A stretch of DNA of 10,782 bases from Chloroflexota bacterium (GTDB lineage Bacteria > Chloroflexota > Anaerolineae > UBA7937): NCBI GenBank assembly GCA_003453555.1, contig DMLA01000001.1:1-10782 (forward strand), given 5' to 3'. The notes under the pieces were generated by a model. That model was not told the DNA's origin. It was given only the letters and a program-made list of their open reading frames with translations, and made no database searches. The position numbers and the translations under genes were made by a program. This document shows, in pieces, positions 6,314-10,782 of this stretch; within the stretch, counting starts at the first letter, position 1; every line of letters starts with the position of its first letter.

Positions 6314-7717
6314 AGAGGGGGAATAGTGGCTCTCATTTTGGCCCTCGCTTTGACTGCGGTCGCCCTGCCCGTTATGGGCGCCCCAGGTGAGAGAACCGGG
6401 CCCACTATCTATATCGTACAGTGGGGAGATACGCTTTTCTCCATCGCTACCCGCTTCGGGACGACTGTAGAGGCTCTGATGGCAGCCAACGGATTGGCCA
6501 ACCCCCTCATCTACGTAGGGCAGAGACTGACTATCCCCTCTTCAACCTCCATCGTTACCCAGGAGCGGTCAAGTGGTTACCTCGTCCGATATGGGGATAC
6601 CCTCTATTCCGTCGCTAGGGGGTTCGGGGTTCCGGTGGAGGCGTTGATGAGGGCTAACGGCCTCTATAACCCCCACTTCATATATGTAGGCCAAAGGTTG
6701 ACTATTCCGGATTCGACCACTATCTCTGAAGGTTATGCTCGCTCCTCTCCTCCTTCGGTTGCCCCGGAGGCACCTACCTTGGAGTATGGTGTTGGGTTGT
6801 CAGCCTGGGGAGAGAAGAGTTATGCGCAGGCTCGGTTGGCCGGGGAAGCGGGATTTAGTTGGGTGAGGCAGGGTTTTCCCTGGCGAGAGATGGAGGTAGG
6901 GAAGGGGATATTCGACTGGGGAGTGGCCGATAGGGTGGTGGAGGCTCTGGAGGGGTTTTCTATTATCGCCGTGGTCGATTCTCCACCCCCTTGGGCGCAG
7001 ACCGAGGGACCGGCTAACTCCCCTCCAGATAACTACCGTGACCTCGGCGACTTCCTTTACGCCCTGGCTAGCCGCTATCGAGGGAGGATAAAAGCCTACC
7101 AGATCTGGAGGGAGCCGAACCTGGCCTCTCAATGGGGGTGTCCTAATGCAGCGGAATATGTGGCTCTCTTGCGAGTGGCCTATCTGAATATCAAGGCCGC
7201 GGATCCCGAAGCCTTGGTCATCTCCGCGGGCCTCGCGCCCACGGAGAGTGGATTGCCAGTAGCCATCCCCGACGATCTCTTCTTGCGCCAGATCTACCAC
7301 CTGGGGGGAAGGCGGTATTTCGATCTCTTAGGGGTGAACGCACCAGGCTTTAAGGCTCCGCCTGAGGTGAGCCCCGAACAGGTGGCCACCAGCCCCCTTT
7401 GGGGAGAGCAGCGGGCTTTCTGTTTCCGTCGAGTTGAGGATCTGCGCCGCATCATGGTGGAGAACGGCGATGAGGCGAAGAAGGTAGCCATCACAGAGTT
7501 CGGATGGAGCACCGATAAGCATAGATGGCACGCTGTCACCGAGGAAGAGCAGACCGATTACCTGGTGAGGGCCTATGCGTGGGCTAGGGAAAACTGGTCG
7601 CCTTGGGCGAGGGTGATGGTGGCCTCTCCTCTGGCTGATCCCGCCTGGACGGAGAGCGATGAAGGGTACTTTTTAACCTACCCCGATGGCTCATTGCACC
7701 CGCCTGCGAGGCCCTAA
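6311..7717 (+). CDS. Secreted protein with two LysM domains and a GH-A type glycosidase-like domain
   Basis: A 468-residue exported protein. Residues 1-24 (M-R-G-G-I-V-A-L-I-L-A, ending V-M-G-A) are a signal peptide. LysM repeats at about 33-76 and 90-133 (W-G-D-T-L-F-S-I-A, V-G-Q-R-L-T-I-P) should bind N-acetylglucosamine-containing glycan. From about 155 a TIM-barrel follows, starting Y-G-V-G-L-S-A-W-G. It has I-W-R267-E268-P-N as the acid/base motif and I-T-E396-F-G-W-S-T as the nucleophile motif. Both glutamates are present, but the Asn that normally precedes the acid/base Glu is Arg, so substrate use may differ from related cellulase-like enzymes. ATG at 6311 is chosen for the signal peptide, the TGATG overlap with the 46-residue gene and GGGGGAG at 6300-6306. 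A longer frame from GTG 6164 would bury the signal peptide. Likely role: binding and perhaps trimming wall or exopolysaccharide glycans. Confidence 0.85.
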   Translation: MRGGIVALILALALTAVALPVMGAPGERTGPTIYIVQWGDTLFSIATRFGTTVEALMAANGLANPLIYVGQRLTIPSSTSIVTQERSSGYLVRYGDTLYSVARGFGVPVEALMRANGLYNPHFIYVGQRLTIPDSTTISEGYARSSPPSVAPEAPTLEYGVGLSAWGEKSYAQARLAGEAGFSWVRQGFPWREMEVGKGIFDWGVADRVVEALEGFSIIAVVDSPPPWAQTEGPANSPPDNYRDLGDFLYALASRYRGRIKAYQIWREPNLASQWGCPNAAEYVALLRVAYLNIKAADPEALVISAGLAPTESGLPVAIPDDLFLRQIYHLGGRRYFDLLGVNAPGFKAPPEVSPEQVATSPLWGEQRAFCFRRVEDLRRIMVENGDEAKKVAITEFGWSTDKHRWHAVTEEEQTDYLVRAYAWARENWSPWARVMVASPLADPAWTESDEGYFLTYPDGSLHPPARP

Positions 7718-7745
7718 GAGCGATGCAGAAGTGAAGGAGATAAGG

Positions 7746-8225
7746 ATGAAAAGAAGCCTGGTATTACTGCTGATATTACTAGGGTGTGGCTGTTCACGAG
7801 CCAGGCCTATCCCGCCCACTCCCACGCTTACTCCAACCTCTGCTCTACCCTCGCCCACTTTGGCCCCTACGCACACGCCTACGCTACCACCATACATCAC
7901 CTATAGGGTGGAGCAGGGGGATAGCCTATGGTCCATCGCCCTAGAGTTTGGGGTAACGGTGGAGGCTCTCCTGGAGGCGAACGGCCTCTCCGAGGATACT
8001 ATCTTAGATGTGGGGCAGGAGTTGCTCATCCCCCTTGTTATTGAGGCCACGCCTCAGCCTACCTCCTCTCCCCAGGGCATCATCTACACGGTGGCGCCCG
8101 GCGATTCCCTTTGGAGCATCGCTCTAGAGTTTGGGGTAACGGTGGAGGCCCTTATGGAAGCCAACGGCCTCTCCAAGGATACGATCCTCGATATCGGGCA
8201 AGAGTTGATCATCCCGCAGGATTGA
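7746..8225 (+). CDS. LysM-LysM lipoprotein
   Basis: A 159-residue lipoprotein. The N-terminus M-K-R-S-L-V-L-L-L-I-L-L-G-C is a type II signal peptide with lipobox L11-L-G-C14; C14 would carry the lipid. A Pro/Thr-rich linker (about 18-50) leads to two LysM repeats at 52-96 and 113-157, each with G-D-S-L-W-S-I-A-L-E-F-G-V-T-V and ending Q-E-L-x-I-P. The two repeats are nearly the same in protein and DNA, much closer to each other than the two LysM units in the gene before. No catalytic domain follows: the protein stops two residues after the second LysM. It is probably a glycan-binding surface anchor or adaptor. ATG at 7746 is chosen because it gives the signal peptide and has AAGGAG at 7734-7739, 6 bases away; the in-frame ATG at 7686 overlaps the previous gene. 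The gap to the previous gene (28 bases) is the largest in the window. Confidence 0.88.
   Translation: MKRSLVLLLILLGCGCSRARPIPPTPTLTPTSALPSPTLAPTHTPTLPPYITYRVEQGDSLWSIALEFGVTVEALLEANGLSEDTILDVGQELLIPLVIEATPQPTSSPQGIIYTVAPGDSLWSIALEFGVTVEALMEANGLSKDTILDIGQELIIPQD
7899..8216 (+). repeat. Tandem near-identical LysM coding repeat
   Basis: Two 135-base units, 7899-8033 and 8082-8216, are offset by 183 bases and each encodes one LysM domain. They share an exact 26-base run (7941-7966 and 8124-8149). The intervening 48 bases encode a Pro/Thr/Ser linker. The closeness suggests recent internal duplication or gene conversion. Confidence 0.8.
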
Positions 8226-8227
8226 CG

Positions 8228-8233
8228 AGGAGG
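8228..8233 (+). promoter_or_regulatory. Shine-Dalgarno AGGAGG before the SpoIID fusion gene
   Basis: A full AGGAGG sits 2 bases before ATG 8236 and 5 bases before GTG 8239. The second spacing is more usual. Starting at GTG gives a protein beginning M-R-I-R-D-Y-P-R-P, equal in length to the paralogue's M-R-L-E-E-Y-P-R-P, so GTG 8239 may be the true start. Confidence 0.55.
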
Positions 8234-8235
8234 AG

Positions 8236-10782
8236 ATGGTGCGTATACGAGACTACCCAAGACCGAGAGGGGATACGGGGATCGGGTTCCACTGGTTCCC
8301 TGATCTTAACCATTACGACGACCGTTATCTCGATACCTTCCTGCCCTTGCTGAAAAGCATGGGCGCCAGTTGGCTGGTGATCCCCTCCCATCCCTGCAGG
8401 TCTATACCGGCCTCATTTATAAGGGGGCTCTTGGAGAAGGATATAGAGCCTGTGGTGCAGATTTCCAGCCCCTACATAACCTTCCTCAAGCAGGATAAAT
8501 TGCGGGACCTTTGTGAAGAGTACGCCTCCTGGGGGGTTCACTATATCTCTCCCTTTAAGGAGCCCAATCTGGTCTCGAGATGGCCTCAATGGGAGGAGGA
8601 TCTGCCCGAGCGCTTCATGGACCTCTTGATCCCCTGCCTGGAGACGATGTATGAGGTGGAGGGGATCGTTCCCCTCTTCCCACCCTTGAGCCCCGGGGGA
8701 GATTTTTGGGATACGGTTTTTCTGGAAGCCTGTCTTGATATATTGAACCGTCGGAAGAAGGGGCGTCTATATGGGAAGATGGCGGTAGCCATCGAGAACT
8801 ACGCCTTCAATAAGCCCTTGACCTGGGGGAAAGGGGGCAAAACCCAATGGCCTTGCGCCCAGCCCTACCAGAGCCTCCCTGGCTGCGAGGATCACCGCGG
8901 TTTTTACCTCTTCCAATGGTACGACGAGATCATCCGCCAGAAGGTGGGCCGCTCATTCCCCCTCATAGGGGCGGCTAACGGTCTGCTTTTGGGCGATCGA
9001 TCCTCCTCCGATTTTCCTCCCCTCGATGAGGCCACCCACGCTCAGCGCAGCGCTCAGATCTCTCTGATGATGATGCGAGGGGAGGTGCCCAATTACTTCT
9101 TTAATAACGCCTTCTGGCTCTTGGCCGCCGAGGATGCTAGCCCCTTCGCCCAGGGACGCTGGTTCCGGCCTGATGGGGAGCCGGTGCTTAAAGCCTCCAT
9201 ATCCGCTCTCCAAGAGATGCCCAAGGAAAGCCGCCGTTTCCGGGTCGATCTCCCGGAGAAGATCAGGGTATTCACAGATGGCAAGGTGGAGGTGATGGAC
9301 CTGGAGGAGTATTTGAAGGGTGTTCTACCCCGAGAGATGGGCGTGAACGCCCCCTTGGAGGCTCTGAAGGCCCAGGCTGTGGCCGCCCGTTGCTACGCTG
9401 CCAACGCGGCGAAATACCCTCGCCATAAGGAGAGGGGCGCCGACATTTGCACTACCACTCACTGTCAGGTCTGGTCTCCCACCCACCATGAGAGGACAGA
9501 CCGAGCCGTGGAGGAGACCAGAGGCATCGTAGCCACCTACGACGATGAGATCATCGGTGCCTTCTACTTCGGCCATTGCGACGGCCACACGAGGAATTGC
9601 GAGGATGTGTGGGTGCAGGCTTTGCCTTATTGCCGTTCCGTGCCTTGCATCTGCGGATATGATTCCATGTATGGGCACGGGGTGGGGATGTGCCAGAGAG
9701 GGGCCATGAAGATGGCCGAAGAGGGGGCTACCTATGAGGAGATCCTTCGCCACTATTATACCGGGGTCGAAACCTTAGCCCAGGGGAGTACCTATGAGTT
9801 ACCGGTGGTCGATCTCTCCCCCGAGATCCCTCATATGGAACTCTGGGAATGGCCGAGACCTCCGGAGGATAACGGCTTAGGGATGCACCTGGGCCTTGAC
9901 TTCCGTGAGGAGGCCTTAGCACAAGAGCTGAGCCGGGTCAAAGATCTGGGCCTCAAGTGGGTGCTGCTCGTCCCCCAGGATGAGATCCAACTGGAAAGGG
10001 CTATCCGGCTTTTCTGGCCTCAGGGGATCATGCCTGTGGTGAGGCCGTATGCCCTCATAGATAGAGGGCACGATTTCGTGCGGGATGTGGGGGTCATGCA
10101 GGATTGCGGTGTTCCCCCCTATATCCAGATCTACAACGAGCCTTCGGATCATCGGGAATGGTCCGATGTCCCGCAGGGATCCCGAGGGGAGCGGCCCGAT
10201 CTCCCCCTCTTCGTTAGCAAATGGGTGAATAACGCCCTCGCCGTATACAACGCTGGAGGCTATCCGGGGCTGCAGGTCTTGGATGTAGATCTATTGCGGG
10301 AGGTGATCGCCGAGACGAGGCGGCGGGGGGTGATGCATCTCTGGGGACGGGCTTGGTTCTGTCCCCACAACTACGGTCTTAACCACCCCCCTAGCTACCC
10401 CTACGATCCCGTCAATCAAGAGGGCATCCCAGTCCAACACCCTGAGTGGGAGTTCGTGGCCCCCATCGAGGAGGTGAACCGGTGGCGAGAGGAGGGGAAG
10501 AACCCCGGCCAGACCATCCACGACGATTATAACGGGGTTCTGGGGTTTCTGGCTTTCGCCAAGGTCTTCGAGGAGGAGTTGGGCTTCGTCCCCCCTATGA
10601 TCTGTGGGGAGGGTGGTTGGCAATACCGTTCATCCCCGGATAGGCGGTATGCCGTAATCGGCGACTATCTCCATGCTCACTATCACCAGCAGATGTTCTC
10701 TTGGTTCAAGACCGGTCGCCTCTCCAACGGGGACCCCCTTCCAGATTATCTCTTCGCCATTTGCCCTTGGATCCTCTCTGGG
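8236..10782 (+). CDS. TIM barrel - SpoIID - TIM barrel fusion protein (3' end outside window)
   Basis: An open frame of 849 codons without a stop to the window edge. Residues 1-~330 are a PRP-headed barrel, collinear with the protein at 72-1292: Y-P-R-P, D-T-G-I-G-F, then F-K-E109-P-N, with G-A-A-N248-G at the expected nucleophile position. Residues about 345-515 are a SpoIID domain: L-E-E-Y-L-K-G-V-L-P-R-E367-M, L-K-A-Q-A-V-A-A-R, C-T-T-T-H-C-Q-V, G-H-T-R-N-C-E-D-V-W, G-H-G-V-G-M and I-L-R-H-Y-Y. In the family the Glu in x-E-M is the lytic-transglycosylase catalytic residue. From 534 a second barrel begins (W-P-R-P, G-L-G-M); it keeps a normal Y-N-E635-P motif and G-E792-G-G-W. No signal peptide or anchor is visible, and an in-frame TGA at 8206 bars an extension. 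AGGAGG at 8228-8233 is better spaced for GTG 8239, which also matches the paralogue's start; residue numbers here count from ATG 8236. Confidence 0.8.
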   Translation, partial: MVRIRDYPRPRGDTGIGFHWFPDLNHYDDRYLDTFLPLLKSMGASWLVIPSHPCRSIPASFIRGLLEKDIEPVVQISSPYITFLKQDKLRDLCEEYASWGVHYISPFKEPNLVSRWPQWEEDLPERFMDLLIPCLETMYEVEGIVPLFPPLSPGGDFWDTVFLEACLDILNRRKKGRLYGKMAVAIENYAFNKPLTWGKGGKTQWPCAQPYQSLPGCEDHRGFYLFQWYDEIIRQKVGRSFPLIGAANGLLLGDRSSSDFPPLDEATHAQRSAQISLMMMRGEVPNYFFNNAFWLLAAEDASPFAQGRWFRPDGEPVLKASISALQEMPKESRRFRVDLPEKIRVFTDGKVEVMDLEEYLKGVLPREMGVNAPLEALKAQAVAARCYAANAAKYPRHKERGADICTTTHCQVWSPTHHERTDRAVEETRGIVATYDDEIIGAFYFGHCDGHTRNCEDVWVQALPYCRSVPCICGYDSMYGHGVGMCQRGAMKMAEEGATYEEILRHYYTGVETLAQGSTYELPVVDLSPEIPHMELWEWPRPPEDNGLGMHLGLDFREEALAQELSRVKDLGLKWVLLVPQDEIQLERAIRLFWPQGIMPVVRPYALIDRGHDFVRDVGVMQDCGVPPYIQIYNEPSDHREWSDVPQGSRGERPDLPLFVSKWVNNALAVYNAGGYPGLQVLDVDLLREVIAETRRRGVMHLWGRAWFCPHNYGLNHPPSYPYDPVNQEGIPVQHPEWEFVAPIEEVNRWREEGKNPGQTIHDDYNGVLGFLAFAKVFEEELGFVPPMICGEGGWQYRSSPDRRYAVIGDYLHAHYHQQMFSWFKTGRLSNGDPLPDYLFAICPWILSG

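Noticed and set aside
6800..7300. 166-residue open frame on the minus strand within the LysM-glycosidase gene
   Set aside because: Antisense shadow of a gene with clear domains; no recognisable motif of its own.
7391..7405. CCCCCTTTGGGG hairpin as a terminator
   Set aside because: It is inside coding sequence, has a very short loop and no following T run.
1..10782. Mobile elements, CRISPR arrays, tRNA or rRNA genes
   Set aside because: No transposase, spaced direct-repeat array, or structured-RNA signature was seen; the window is almost fully coding on one strand.

Overview
This window reads as one co-directional block of bacterial genes, all on the + strand, with almost no non-coding DNA. 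It looks like a chromosomal segment of a Chloroflexota-type bacterium, perhaps a thermophilic Anaerolineae relative. The reasons are Pro/Thr-rich linkers before LysM repeats, a PGRP amidase carrying Ig-like and CARDB modules, and a SepIVA-like coiled-coil protein. Frequent AGG/AGA and ATA codons in GC-rich DNA also fit. The phylum is an inference, not something the sequence proves.

Layout. Positions 1-64 hold the tail of a small protein that is a paralogue of the gene just after ftsZ. Next come a signal-less TIM-barrel (glycosidase-like) protein (72-1292), a SepIVA/DivIVA-like coiled-coil protein (1303-1821), a divergent MraZ (1828-2286), a secreted multidomain PGRP amidase (2283-4829) and FtsZ (4834-5949). 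These are followed by a 71-aa basic protein (5952-6167), a 46-aa membrane protein (6171-6311), a secreted LysM-LysM-glycosidase-like protein (6311-7717) and a LysM-LysM lipoprotein (7746-8225). The last gene runs off the right edge (8236 onward): a large signal-less protein with the order TIM barrel, SpoIID lytic-transglycosylase domain, second TIM barrel.

Genes abut or overlap (ATGA at 2283-2286, TGATG at 6309-6313), the largest gap is 28 bp, and several ribosome binding sites lie in the last codons of the preceding gene. This suggests one or two long transcription units. No rRNA, tRNA, CRISPR array, insertion sequence, convincing promoter or terminator was seen, and no gene-free stretch exceeds 30 bases.

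Together the genes suggest a division and septal peptidoglycan-remodelling locus. FtsZ and a SepIVA-like scaffold provide the cytoplasmic division parts. A PGRP amidase (stem-peptide removal), a SpoIID domain (glycan-strand cleavage) and LysM proteins (glycan binding) provide wall processing. It differs from a textbook dcw cluster: no rsmH, ftsL, ftsI, mur genes, ftsQ or ftsA lie between mraZ and ftsZ. Key residues have changed in several members: the FtsZ T7-loop Asp is His, both MraZ GR motifs are lost, and catalytic positions are lost in two of the three PRP-headed barrels. The best candidates for undescribed biology are the three-copy PRP-headed barrel family with its SpoIID fusion, the duplicated small-protein-plus-barrel unit, the hidden 46-aa membrane protein and the FtsZ substitution.
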